From assembly GCF_900112355.1 (NCBI RefSeq), contig NZ_FOLM01000005.1, positions 1-64,000 on the forward strand: a stretch of 64,000 nucleotides of DNA, written 5' to 3'. Shown here piece by piece: positions 17,189 to 25,934 of this stretch. Source of the stretch: Streptomyces aidingensis (GTDB taxonomy: Bacteria > Actinomycetota > Actinomycetes > Streptomycetales > Streptomycetaceae). The notes below the pieces were generated by a model. It was not told the origin of the DNA. It saw only the letters and a program-made list of their open reading frames with translations, and searched no databases. The number at the start of each line of letters is the position of its first letter. The first letter of the stretch is position 1. Made by a program: the position numbers and the translations under genes.

Positions 17189-18322
17189 GTGATTCTGAGA
17201 ACCTTCGGCTGGTCCTTTGCCGTGACCGGCATCGGGATGGCAGCCGCCTACATCTTCTGGGGCTGGCAGGGCTTCGCCGCCGTGGCGATCCTGTCCGTCC
17301 TGGAGATTTCGCTGTCCTTCGACAACGCGGTGGTCAACGCGGGCATCCTGAAGCGGATGAGCCCGTTCTGGCAGCGGATCTTCCTCACCATCGGCATCCT
17401 GATCGCGGTCTTCGGCATGCGGCTGATCTTCCCGGTCGCCATCGTCGCCGTCACCGCGGGCGTGGGGCCCGTCGAGGCGGTGGAGCTGGCCCTGGACGAT
17501 CCCGACCAGTACGAGCAGATGGTGACCGACGCCCACCCGTCGATCGCCGCCTTCGGCGGGATGTTCCTGCTGATGATCTTCCTCAACTTCATTTTCGCGG
17601 AGCGGCACATCACCTGGCTGGGCTGGCTGGAGCGCCCGCTCGCCAGGCTCGGCAAGATCGACTCCTTCTCGGTGGGAGTGGCCCTGTCGGCCCTGCTGGT
17701 CTCCGCCGTGGTCATGGCCCCGCACGCCCACCAGCACGGCGGCACCCACGCGGACAAGACCTCCACCGTGCTGCTCGCCGGCCTGGCCGGCATCCTCACC
17801 CACCTGGTCGTCGCCGGACTCTCCGGCTACTTCGAGAACCGGCTGGAGGAGGAAGAGGAACGGGCCGAGAAGGCCGAGGAGGCCGCCCGGCGGGCCGGCG
17901 GCCGGCCCTCGGCCCTGGTGGTGACGGGGAAGGCGGCCTTCTTCCTGTTCCTCTACCTGGAGGTGCTGGACGCCTCCTTCTCCTTCGACGGGGTCATCGG
18001 CGCCTTCGCCATCACCAACCACATCTTCTGGATGGCCCTGGGCCTGGGCATCGGCGCGATGTATGTGCGGTCGCTCACCATCTATCTGGTGCGCGAGGGC
18101 ACCCTCGACGAGTACCGCTACCTGGAGCACGGCGCGCACTACGCCATCGGCGCGCTGGCCGTGATGCTGCTGATCACCATCCGCTGGCAGCTGCCGGAGG
18201 AGGTCACCGGCCTGGTCGGGGTCGGCCTGATCGCGGCGGCGTTCTGGACCTCGGTCCGGCACAACCGCCGGGACCGGGCACGCGAGGCCGAAGACCGGCC
18301 AGTTGTCACCTCCGGGGTGTGA
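17189..18322 (+). CDS. TerC-related integral membrane protein (DUF475)
   Basis: The 377-residue protein has about nine membrane helices and the two acidic half-motifs of the TerC/DUF475 family, LSFDNAVVNAG near residue 45 and DASFSFDGVIGAF near 265, which probably bind a metal ion in the membrane. A highly charged cytoplasmic insertion (LEEEEERAEKAEEAARRAGG) separates the halves. TerC-type proteins partner with TerD in metal sensing or export. GTG start with AGGAGA upstream, 113 bp after terD. No yybP-ykoY element was seen in that gap. Confidence 0.93.
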   Translation: MILRTFGWSFAVTGIGMAAAYIFWGWQGFAAVAILSVLEISLSFDNAVVNAGILKRMSPFWQRIFLTIGILIAVFGMRLIFPVAIVAVTAGVGPVEAVELALDDPDQYEQMVTDAHPSIAAFGGMFLLMIFLNFIFAERHITWLGWLERPLARLGKIDSFSVGVALSALLVSAVVMAPHAHQHGGTHADKTSTVLLAGLAGILTHLVVAGLSGYFENRLEEEEERAEKAEEAARRAGGRPSALVVTGKAAFFLFLYLEVLDASFSFDGVIGAFAITNHIFWMALGLGIGAMYVRSLTIYLVREGTLDEYRYLEHGAHYAIGALAVMLLITIRWQLPEEVTGLVGVGLIAAAFWTSVRHNRRDRAREAEDRPVVTSGV

Positions 18323-18523
18323 GCGGCCCCCGAACGCGGAAACCTCATGGCGGGGCAGGCCGGCGCGAGCCGGGCCTGCCCCGCCAGGCGTGGGCACGGC
18401 CGGACACCGCCGGTGACGGCGGGATGGCGGACCGCCCACACCGTCCGGGCGGCAACGGCGCCGACGGCGACGGATGCGACAGATGCGACGGATATCGGGA
18501 AGCAACGGGCAAGGGGCGGCACG

Positions 18524-19285
18524 ATGGGTTCCCTGTTGGAGTACTTGCGGCGCAGCCGCACGCCGGTGCAGAGGTTCGACACGGTCGGCGGCGCGCACAC
18601 CTACGCGATGGAGCTGACCCGGCGCGCACCCCAGGTCTCGCTCACCAAGCACGGCGGCACCTCGGGCACCCTGCGGGTCAATCTCACCTGGCGGATGCGC
18701 ACCTCCGACATGATGGGGTCCAACGTCAGAGGCGGCAGCCGCAGCCTGCGGGACGCGGTGCGCAATCCGCTGGCGCTGTTCAAACCGGCCGAGGTGGTCG
18801 GCCACACCCAGGCGGTGTCCTCGGTCGACTTCGACCTGGCGTGCCTGTACGAGCTGAAGGACGGCAGCCGGGGCGCGCTCCAGCCCCTGGGCGGACTGCA
18901 CGGCGAATTCAACGAACCGCCGTACATCGAGCTCAGCGGCGACGACCGGTTCGGCACCGCCTCCGGTGAGGACCTGTACATCAACATGGACCACGCCGAG
19001 GACATCGCGCGGATCCTGCTCTACGTCTACATCAAGGACGGTTCGCCGGCCTTCGCCCGTGCCGATGTGATCATCAGCGTGCTGACGCCCAACGGCCTGA
19101 CCATAGAGGTCGGCCTGACCGATCCCAATCCGCAGGCGCGGGCCTGCTCGGTGGCGATGATCGAGCATCACCGCGGCGAACTGGTGGTCCGCCGCGAGGT
19201 GCGGTACGTCTACGGCTTCCAGTCCGAGATCGACCGCCTCTTCGGCTGGGGCCTGAGCTGGGGCCGCGCCGGCACCGCCCGCTGA
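18524..19285 (+). CDS. TerA/TerD-superfamily tellurium-resistance-like protein
   Basis: The 253-residue protein carries one divergent TerD-type beta-sandwich: PQVSLTKHGGTSGTLRVNLTWRM, then DFDLACLYELKDGSRG and the acidic GDDRFGTASGEDLYIN, with a C-terminal HHRGELVVRREVRYVYG that matches TerA-like members. It is cytoplasmic and probably Ca2+-binding. It lies downstream of the DUF475 gene after about 200 bp. The ATG start has only a weak ribosome site (GGGGC), and an in-frame ATG further upstream gives low-quality sequence. Confidence 0.85.
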   Translation: MGSLLEYLRRSRTPVQRFDTVGGAHTYAMELTRRAPQVSLTKHGGTSGTLRVNLTWRMRTSDMMGSNVRGGSRSLRDAVRNPLALFKPAEVVGHTQAVSSVDFDLACLYELKDGSRGALQPLGGLHGEFNEPPYIELSGDDRFGTASGEDLYINMDHAEDIARILLYVYIKDGSPAFARADVIISVLTPNGLTIEVGLTDPNPQARACSVAMIEHHRGELVVRREVRYVYGFQSEIDRLFGWGLSWGRAGTAR

Positions 19286-19329
19286 CCCGCGGCCGCCCGC
19301 CGTTTCCCCGCCGCCCGGGCCGTCGCCGG

Positions 19330-20010
19330 TCAGGGGCCGGCGTGGCCGGGACGGAACTGCGGGCCCTGCGGCGGCAGGGTGAACGCCGGATCCGGCTGCG
19401 GGACCGGGGTCGTATCGCGCGGCGCCGGCGGCGGATGGCCGCCCCGCGCCGGGGCGCCGCCCGGCGGCGTGCCGCCGCCCGGCACCGCGCCGAAGGCCGC
19501 GGCCAGTTCCGCGGCACCGCCCGGGAAGCCGCGGCGGGTGGCCCGGAACATCCAGCCGGCCCCGCCCCGCGACACCTCGCCGCACACCAGGGCGGTGTCG
19601 CGCGGCGAGACCACCGCCAGCGGCAGTTCCCCCACCTCCCCGCCCGCCGCGTCCCGCAGCAGCAGCCGCAGCGGCCCGGCCGACGCCAGCAGCGCGCCCC
19701 CCGCGTCCACCGCCAGCACCAGCCGCTGCACATCCGGCGCCAGCCCGGCCAGGGCGAGCTGCACCGCGTCGAGGGGCGGGCCGCCCGCCGGCGGCGGCAG
19801 CCGCCGGACCTGGCCGCTCGGATGCTGCGTCCGCGGCCCGGCCACAAAGTCCTCCGGGCCGCGCACCCGCCCCGCCGGCCCCAGCAGCAGCACCGACAGC
19901 CGGGGCCGCGCCTGCGCCGCGCCGCCGCCGCGCGCCGGCCAGTGCGCCTCGGCCCGCAGCACCGGGGTGCCCAGCGCCAGCACCGAGCCTTCTCCAAGTA
20001 CCCGCGTCAT
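19330..20010 (-). CDS. TerD-like protein, divergent
   Basis: The 226-residue product begins MTRVLGEGSVLAL and shows a TerD-like order: PRLSVLLLGPAGRVRGPEDFV, RLVLAVDAGGALLASAGPLRLLLRD, ELPLAVVSPRDTALVCGEVSRGGAGWMFRATRRGF. The last segment corresponds to the E(L)YR..GW(K/R)FRAVGQG-type end of TerD. The C terminus is a Pro/Gly-rich tail. The acidic Ca2+ loop is largely lost, so metal binding may be absent. It is divergent from the C-C lyase gene (166-bp gap) and convergent with the TerA-like gene. Confidence 0.75.
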   Translation of the reverse strand: MTRVLGEGSVLALGTPVLRAEAHWPARGGGAAQARPRLSVLLLGPAGRVRGPEDFVAGPRTQHPSGQVRRLPPPAGGPPLDAVQLALAGLAPDVQRLVLAVDAGGALLASAGPLRLLLRDAAGGEVGELPLAVVSPRDTALVCGEVSRGGAGWMFRATRRGFPGGAAELAAAFGAVPGGGTPPGGAPARGGHPPPAPRDTTPVPQPDPAFTLPPQGPQFRPGHAGP

Positions 20011-20176
20011 ACCGAAATTCTGCCTGCCGTGCGGCGTGAAGCAGCATTGTCGTAACACATCGGACCGTACGATGTGCGCCGGGCCGGTATCGCTCAGATC
20101 CGGCCACCTCCCCCACCGGCCCTCCTGGCCATATCCGTTCCGTACCACCAGGACCACCGACCGTAAGGGGTGTCGC

Positions 20177-21346
20177 ATGCGGCACTACGGGCAGCTCACG
20201 TCCGCCGAGCGCGGAGCGCTGTTCCACCGTGAGCCGGCCGAGTTCGGGCTGGACTCCGACGTCCGTACCCTGGGGACGGCGCTGGGCGCCACCCTCTACT
20301 GCCCGGCGACCCGGCCCCGGCTGGCCTTGGACATCCGCAGACAGGCCGCCGCCGGAGCGGTCTCCATGGTGCTGTGCCTGGAGGACTCCATCAGCGACGC
20401 CGATGTCCCCGGCGGCGAGGACAATCTGGTGCGTCAGCTCCGGGAACTGCATCACGAGGACGCCGCCGGCGGGCTGCCGCTGCTGTTCGTCCGGGTCCGC
20501 ACCCCCGCCCAGATCACCGGGCTCACCACCCGGCTGGGACCGGCCATCGCCCTGCTGGCCGGATACGTACTGCCGAAGTTCACCGCCGAGTCCGGCCCCG
20601 CCTTTCTGGAGGCCCTGACCGCCGCCGAAGTGCTGTGCGGACGGCGGCTGCTGGCCATGCCGGTGCTGGAATCCCCGGTCCTGCTGCATCTGGAGACCCG
20701 CGCCCGGGCGCTGGCCGACACCGCCCGCCTGCTGGAGAAGTACCGCGACCGGGTACCGGCGATACGGCTCGGCGTCACCGACTTCTGCGCCGCCTACGGC
20801 CTGCGCCGCACCCCCGACATGACCGCCTACGACGTCCGGCTGGTCGCCTCCGTCATCGCCGACGTGGTCAACGTCTTCGGCCGCGCGGACGGCACCGGCT
20901 TCACCGTCACCGGCCCGGTCTGGGAGTACTTCCGCCCGCAGGAACGCATCTTCAAACCGCAGCTGCGCACCAGCCCGTTCAGCTACCGCGGCATGGAGCG
21001 GCTGCGCCACCAGCTCATCCAGCGCGATCTGGACGGGCTGGTGCAGGAGATCGAACTCGACCGCGCCAACGGCCTGCTGGGCAAGACCTGCATCCATCCC
21101 TCGCACATCCCCGTGGTGCACGCCCTCTCCGTGGTCAGCCACGAGGAGTACAGCGACGCCGTGGACATCCTGGGCACCGGCCCGGACGGCGGCGGAGTGC
21201 TGCGCTCCGCCTACACCAACAAGATGAACGAGGTGAAGCCGCACCGGGCCTGGGCGGAGCGCACCATGCTGCGCGCCGAGGCGTTCGGGGTGGCCAGGGA
21301 AGGCGTCGACTTCGTCGACTTCCTCACCACCGCCCGGGCCGCATGA
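20177..21346 (+). CDS. TIM-barrel C-C bond lyase, HpcH/HpaI superfamily (Ter module)
   Basis: This 389-residue enzyme resembles citrate-lyase beta/HpcH aldolases: a barrel strand LYCPATRP, acidic LCLEDSISD (metal ligand), LLFVRVRTP, MPVLESPVLLHLETR (second acidic ligand) and LLGKTCIHPSH. It fits the 'C-C bond lyase of the TIM-barrel fold' group that travels with Ter genes and phosphoribosyltransferases. It should cleave or form a C-C bond in a phosphorylated or ribosylated intermediate; the substrate is unknown. It is followed at 120 bp by the fused phosphoribosyltransferase gene. Confidence 0.9.
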   Translation: MRHYGQLTSAERGALFHREPAEFGLDSDVRTLGTALGATLYCPATRPRLALDIRRQAAAGAVSMVLCLEDSISDADVPGGEDNLVRQLRELHHEDAAGGLPLLFVRVRTPAQITGLTTRLGPAIALLAGYVLPKFTAESGPAFLEALTAAEVLCGRRLLAMPVLESPVLLHLETRARALADTARLLEKYRDRVPAIRLGVTDFCAAYGLRRTPDMTAYDVRLVASVIADVVNVFGRADGTGFTVTGPVWEYFRPQERIFKPQLRTSPFSYRGMERLRHQLIQRDLDGLVQEIELDRANGLLGKTCIHPSHIPVVHALSVVSHEEYSDAVDILGTGPDGGGVLRSAYTNKMNEVKPHRAWAERTMLRAEAFGVAREGVDFVDFLTTARAA

Positions 21347-21465
21347 ACCGCACCCGGGCCGGCGCCGGACGGCCGCCGGACGCGCCCGGCGGGCACGGCA
21401 CCGGCGGGCACAACAGGAGAGGGACCGAGGAATTGACGGCGACGGCCGAGGGAGGAAATCCCGGA

Positions 21466-23970
21466 ATGACGGTCTGGGCGGGGGAGTGGGCCGCGCGGAA
21501 GCTGGGCCTGGAACTGCACGGCGACAGGCTGCACGAACTGCTCGGCCTGGCCATCCGGGACAACAGCAGACGGGCCCAGCTCCTGGTCTCCCTGGTGCTG
21601 GGCAAGCATGTGCCGCAGAGCCCGGCCGTGGTGCACGGCACCGGCCGGGAACTCGGCGAACGGGTGCGCCGGCTGCTGGGCGACGCCGAGGCGGACACGG
21701 CCGTGGTGCTCGGCTACGCCGAGACCGCCACCGCCCTGGGCCACAGCGTGGCGGACGGCATCGGCCGGGTGCCGTATCTGCACTCCACCCGGCGCCCGGT
21801 GCCCGGCCTGCCGCCGTACGGCGGCTTCGAGGAGGAGCACAGCCACCACTCCTCCCATCTGCTGCTCCCGGAGAACCCGCGGCTGCTGGCCGGGGACGGG
21901 CCGCTGGTGCTGGTGGACGACGAACTGTCGACCGGCCGTACGCTGCGCAACACCATCGCGACGCTGCACCGCCGCCACCCGCGGGAACGGTATGTGATCG
22001 TGACCCTCACCGATGTGCGCGGCCCGGCCGACGCCGCCGCCCTGGACAAGGCCGCGGCCGGGCTGGGCGCCCGGGTGGACGTGGTCTCGCTGGCCCGCGG
22101 CCGGGTCACCCTGCCCCAGGACGTGCTGCGGCGGGCCCGCCGGGTGCTGGACGAGCACACCGCCCGCCGGCCCCCGGCCGCGGACGCCCCCGGCACGCTG
22201 TGCGGCGAGATCACCACCGTGGACCTCGGCTGGCCGGCCGGGCTGCCGGACGGCGGCCGGCACGGCTTCACCCCCGCCCACGCCGCCCGGCTGGCGGCGG
22301 CCCTGCCCGGCATGGCCGCCCGGCTGGCCGCCGCGCTGCCCGGCGGGGCGCGGCGGGTGCTGGTGCTGGGCAGCGAGGAACTCATGTACGCGCCGCTGCG
22401 CATCGCCGCGGCCCTGGAGGAACTGGCCGGCACCGGCGGGCAGCGGGCCGGCCACGGCAGCCGCGATGACGCCGGCGACCGCCCGGCCCGCCCCGCCGCC
22501 GCTCCGGCGCCGCTGCCCGCCCCCCGCCCCGCCGCCGCGCCGCACCCGCCGGCCGGCTGCCGGGTGTACTTCTCCTCCACCACCCGCTCGCCGGTGCTGC
22601 CCGTGGACCACCCCGGGTACGCCATCCGCAACGCCGTCACCTTCCCCGCGCACGACAACCCGGCGGACGGCCCCGGCCCGCGCCACGCCTACAACATCGC
22701 CGGGCGGCGCTGGGACGCCATCGTGGCCGTCACCGACTCGGCCGGCGACACCCCGGAGCTGCACGCCCCCGGCGGCCTGCTGGACAAGCTGGCCGCACAC
22801 ACCCCCCGGGTGGTGCACGCCGTGATCCCGGCCCACCGCCCGCTGCCCGCCTCCGCCCGCCCGCTGCGCGGCCCGGAGTTCTCCTCCTACCCGGCACCGG
22901 ACGTGGGCTGGCTGCTCAAGGACCTCTCCCGGGTCACCAGCCTGGAGACCCCCACCGAGGAGAAGGAGGAAGCCATCCAGGGCGGGCGGCACTACGCCGA
23001 GATGCTGCCCGTCGAATACCAGCCGACCGCCGAGTACCAGCGGCTCTTCGAACGGGCCCTGGCCGACTCGGCGGCCCGGGTGGCCCAGGCCGTGGCCACC
23101 GTCACCGACACCGTGCTGGCCGAACGCTCCCCCCGCCCGGTACTGGTCTCGCTGGCCCGGGCCGGCACCCCCGTCGGGGTGCTGATGCGCCGCTGGGCGC
23201 AGCACGCCCACGGCCTGGACCTGCCGCACTACGCGGTGTCCATCGTGCGCGGGCGCGGCATCGACACCACCGCGCTGCGCTGGCTGGCCGCCCACCACGA
23301 CCCGGCCGACGTGGTCTTCCTGGACGGCTGGACCGGCAAGGGCGCCATCACCCGCGAACTCGCCGAGGCGCTGCGCGGCCACCCCGGCTTCGACCCGTCC
23401 CTCGCGGTGCTGGCCGACCCCGGCGGCTGCGTGTCCACCTACGGCACCCGGGACGACTTCCTGATCCCCTCCGCCTGTCTGAACTCCACCGTCTCCGGTC
23501 TGATCTCGCGCACCGTGCTGCGCGGCGACCTGATCGGGCCGGACGACTTCCACGGCGCCAAGTTCTACCGGGACCTCGCCCCGGCGGACGTCTCCCTGCG
23601 CTTCATCGAAACGGTGTGCGGTCATTTCCCGTCCGCCGTGCCCGGCGCCATGCCCGACACCCCGGACCGGGCGCCGGACTGGGCCGGCTGGCGGGCCGTG
23701 GAACGGATCAGCGAGGAGTACGGCATCGGCAGCGTCAACCTGGTCAAGCCCGGGGTGGGGGAGACCACCCGGGTGCTGCTGCGCCGGGTCCCCTGGCGGA
23801 TCGTGGTCCGGCGCGGCGCCGGAGCCGATCTGGACCACATCCGGCTGCTCGCCGAGCAGCGCGGCGTTCCGCTGGAGGAGGCCGACGACCTGCCCTACAC
23901 CTGCGTCGGACTGATCCATCCGCACTACACCCGGGGCGCCACCGGCGCCGACGGAAAGGCCGTGAAGTGA
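21466..23970 (+). CDS. Fused phosphoribosyltransferase-TRSP-phosphoribosyltransferase-PELOTA protein
   Basis: The 834-residue protein combines parts that are separate proteins in many Ter loci. Residues about 1-270 form a type I phosphoribosyltransferase with PRPP loop LVLVDDELSTGRT (147-159). Residues about 285-475 form the TRSP domain, with its signature in SSTTRSPVL near 373. Residues about 480-740 form a second phosphoribosyltransferase-like (StiP) domain with VVFLDGWTGKGAI near 615. Residues about 750-825 form a PELOTA-like domain (GSVNLVKPGVGETTRVLLRRVPWRI). It is predicted to make a nucleoside-like metabolite. The ATG has GGAGGAAAT upstream; an in-frame TTG at 21433 is possible. Confidence 0.88.
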   Translation: MTVWAGEWAARKLGLELHGDRLHELLGLAIRDNSRRAQLLVSLVLGKHVPQSPAVVHGTGRELGERVRRLLGDAEADTAVVLGYAETATALGHSVADGIGRVPYLHSTRRPVPGLPPYGGFEEEHSHHSSHLLLPENPRLLAGDGPLVLVDDELSTGRTLRNTIATLHRRHPRERYVIVTLTDVRGPADAAALDKAAAGLGARVDVVSLARGRVTLPQDVLRRARRVLDEHTARRPPAADAPGTLCGEITTVDLGWPAGLPDGGRHGFTPAHAARLAAALPGMAARLAAALPGGARRVLVLGSEELMYAPLRIAAALEELAGTGGQRAGHGSRDDAGDRPARPAAAPAPLPAPRPAAAPHPPAGCRVYFSSTTRSPVLPVDHPGYAIRNAVTFPAHDNPADGPGPRHAYNIAGRRWDAIVAVTDSAGDTPELHAPGGLLDKLAAHTPRVVHAVIPAHRPLPASARPLRGPEFSSYPAPDVGWLLKDLSRVTSLETPTEEKEEAIQGGRHYAEMLPVEYQPTAEYQRLFERALADSAARVAQAVATVTDTVLAERSPRPVLVSLARAGTPVGVLMRRWAQHAHGLDLPHYAVSIVRGRGIDTTALRWLAAHHDPADVVFLDGWTGKGAITRELAEALRGHPGFDPSLAVLADPGGCVSTYGTRDDFLIPSACLNSTVSGLISRTVLRGDLIGPDDFHGAKFYRDLAPADVSLRFIETVCGHFPSAVPGAMPDTPDRAPDWAGWRAVERISEEYGIGSVNLVKPGVGETTRVLLRRVPWRIVVRRGAGADLDHIRLLAEQRGVPLEEADDLPYTCVGLIHPHYTRGATGADGKAVK

Positions 23971-24941
23971 CCCCGACCGTTCCTGTTCCCGCTCCCGCTC
24001 CCGCTCCTCTTCCCGCTCCCGCTCCCGCTCCCGCTCCTCATCCCGCTCCCGCTCCGGTGCCCGCCGCCGACCGCCCGGTGATGGTCGCCAGCGATCTGGA
24101 CCGCACCCTGATCTACTCCGCCGGCGCCCTGATGCTGGCCATGCCGGACGCCCGGGCGCCCCGGCTGCTCTGCGTGGAGGTGCACGAGGGCCGGCCGCTG
24201 TCCTTTGTCACCGAGACCGCGGCCGGGCTGTTCGCCGAACTCGCCCGGGAGGCGCTGTTCGTCCCGGTCACCACCCGCACCCGCAAGCAGTACCGCCGCG
24301 TCCGGCTGCCCGTGGCCGAGCCCGCGTACGCGATCTGCGCCAACGGCGGCCACATCCTGGTGAACGGCCACACCGACCACGACTGGCACCGGCACATCCG
24401 GCAGACCCTGGCCGCGTCCTGCGCCCCGCTGGAGGAGGTGCGGGAACGCATGTGGCACACCGCCGACCCGGTCTGGGTGCGCAAGGAGCGCACCGCCGAG
24501 GAACTGTTCGTCTATCTGGTGGTGGAGCGGGACAGCTTCCCCGAGTCCTGGGCCAAGGACTTCGCGGGCTGGGCGGAGGAACGCGGCTGGACCGTCTCCG
24601 TGCAGGGCCGCAAGGTGTACGCGGTGCCGCGTCCGCTGACCAAGAGCGCGGCCGTGGCGGAGGTGGCGCGGCGCGCCGGGGCCGGGGAGATCCTGGCGGC
24701 CGGCGATTCGCATCTCGACGCCGATCTGCTGCTGGCCGCCGCGCACGGCTGGCGGCCCGGCCACGGCGAGCTGGCGCTCAGCGGCTGGACCGCGCCGCAT
24801 GTCACCGGTCTGACCGCGTCCGGTGTCGTCTGCGGCGAAGCAATCCTGCACGCCCTGCTCGCCCGGATCCGGGACCGCGCCCGGACCCGGCCGGCCCGGC
24901 CGGCTCCGCGGACCGCGCCGACGCCGGACGGGCGTTCATGA
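23967..24941 (+). CDS. HAD-superfamily phosphatase of the Ter biosynthetic module
   Basis: The GTG start overlaps the upstream stop (GTGA), so it is translationally coupled to the fused phosphoribosyltransferase. The 324-residue product has a Pro/Ala-rich N-terminal tail (residues 4-33) encoded by a CCCGCT hexamer repeat, then HAD motif I VASDLDRTLIYS (D43, D45), Thr and Lys motifs, and motif IV AAGDSHLDADLL near 245. It probably dephosphorylates the pathway product. An ATG at 24081 that skips the Pro/Ala tail is an alternative start. Its 3' end overlaps the convergent DUF4383 gene by 140 bp. Confidence 0.88.
   Translation: MTPTVPVPAPAPAPLPAPAPAPAPHPAPAPVPAADRPVMVASDLDRTLIYSAGALMLAMPDARAPRLLCVEVHEGRPLSFVTETAAGLFAELAREALFVPVTTRTRKQYRRVRLPVAEPAYAICANGGHILVNGHTDHDWHRHIRQTLAASCAPLEEVRERMWHTADPVWVRKERTAEELFVYLVVERDSFPESWAKDFAGWAEERGWTVSVQGRKVYAVPRPLTKSAAVAEVARRAGAGEILAAGDSHLDADLLLAAAHGWRPGHGELALSGWTAPHVTGLTASGVVCGEAILHALLARIRDRARTRPARPAPRTAPTPDGRS
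23981..24056 (+). repeat. Hexanucleotide (CCCGCT-type) tandem repeat
   Basis: About a dozen imperfect CCCGCT/CTCCCG units follow the GTG of the HAD gene. Translated, they give alternating Pro-Ala with Val, Leu or His substitutions. Third positions are largely T, unlike the surrounding genes, so the tract looks like recent expansion. Unit changes keep the frame. Confidence 0.85.
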
Positions 24942-25527
24942 GCTCCCGCTCCCGGGAGGCGGCCAGCGCCCGCTGCCGCCGCTCGGCCTCGTCCAGGTCC
25001 GGATGGCGGGCCCGCCAGTACGGATTGTCGTGCGGCAGCCGCCCGCTGATCCGGCCGTACATGCCGAACACCAGCAGCAGCAGCCCCACCGCGTAGCTGA
25101 ACAGCACGTTCTGCATCCGGAAGTTCAGGAAGTTCGCCTCGCGCTCCAGCACCGCCAGGTGGTAGAAGCCGCTGAGCAGGAACAGCACCCCCAGCACCAG
25201 ATTGAGATTCGAGGCGAAGTTGCCGCCGCGCACCATCCCGGTCAGCAGCACCAGACCGACGAAGACCGACAGCACACTCAGTGCGCCGTTGGTGCTCAGA
25301 CCGAGCACGGTGTCCTCCGCGGTCTCGAAGATCCCGATCCGGTCGATCAGCCCGAGCACACCGAACACGATCAGAAACGCGCCGATCAGCCCGGCGCCGA
25401 CGCGATAGACGGTGCTCAGCCGGTGGTCGACGGGCAGGTGCTCGTCCAGACGGGCCTGCCGGGCCAGGCCGCGCAGACCGCCGACGGGCAGCCGCCGCTC
25501 ATTGCCGCCCTCCAGGAACACGGACAT
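24802..25527 (-). CDS. DUF4383 membrane protein
   Basis: The 241-residue protein has four membrane helices typical of DUF4383: GLIGAFLIVFGVLGLIDR, LSVLSVFVGLVLLTGMV, ASNLNLVLGVLFLLSGFYH and FSYAVGLLLLVFGMYGR, then the conserved LPHDNPYWRARHPDLDEAERR. A basic C-terminal tail of about 50 residues follows; it is longer than in family members I recall and lies antisense to the HAD gene end. GTG is not used; the ATG has AGGAGG about 10 nt upstream. The function of the family is unknown. Confidence 0.88.
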   Translation of the reverse strand: MSVFLEGGNERRLPVGGLRGLARQARLDEHLPVDHRLSTVYRVGAGLIGAFLIVFGVLGLIDRIGIFETAEDTVLGLSTNGALSVLSVFVGLVLLTGMVRGGNFASNLNLVLGVLFLLSGFYHLAVLEREANFLNFRMQNVLFSYAVGLLLLVFGMYGRISGRLPHDNPYWRARHPDLDEAERRQRALAASRERELMNARPASARSAEPAGPAGSGRGPGSGRAGRAGLLRRRRHRTRSDR

Positions 25528-25609
25528 ACCGGGCCTCCTCCTGCCGTGCCGGCAAGCGTTCCACCGGCCGCCCGGGTTCCCCGGCCGCACCCCGCGTAAC
25601 GCGGGCGGC

Positions 25610-25831
25610 TCAGCCCCCGCAGCAGCCGCCCCCGCAGCAGCCCCCGCCCCCGGCGGGCGCGGCGGGCGCCGCGGCGGTCCCGCCGCCCCGCCCCACCGCC
25701 ACCGTGGACAGCAGCTTCACCGTGTCGTCATGCCCCCGCGGACACACCGCGGGCTCCCCGGACGCGGCCATCGGCCGGCTCTCCTCGAACTGCACCCCGC
25801 AACTGCGGCAACGGAACTCGTATCGCGGCAT
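25610..25831 (-). CDS. FmdB-type zinc ribbon protein with Gly-Cys tail
   Basis: The 73-residue protein starts MPRYEFRCRSCG, the FmdB/CxxC regulatory-domain pattern, with C8 and C11 and a third cysteine in VCPRGHDD. The fourth ligand is unusual: the usual second CxxC is replaced by CPRGH. The C-terminal end is a Gly-Cys run (GGGGCCGGGCCGG) carrying four cysteines. Function is not established for this family; a metal-binding or regulatory role is inferred. Confidence 0.85.
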   Translation of the reverse strand: MPRYEFRCRSCGVQFEESRPMAASGEPAVCPRGHDDTVKLLSTVAVGRGGGTAAAPAAPAGGGGCCGGGCCGG

Positions 25832-25934
25832 GCCGGAAGCGTAACCCGCCGCGGCCCGCACCGGCCCGGGCCCCGACTTGTCCTGCCCGGCCCTGCCCGG
25901 CCCTGCCCGGCCCGGTCCCGCCCGGTCCGCCGGT

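Noticed and set aside
17057..21244. A very long minus-strand open frame across the Ter region
   Set aside because: It is antisense to four clear genes (TerC-like, TerA-like, C-C lyase), has His/Gln/Arg-rich low-complexity translation, and no ribosome site; it is a GC-bias shadow.
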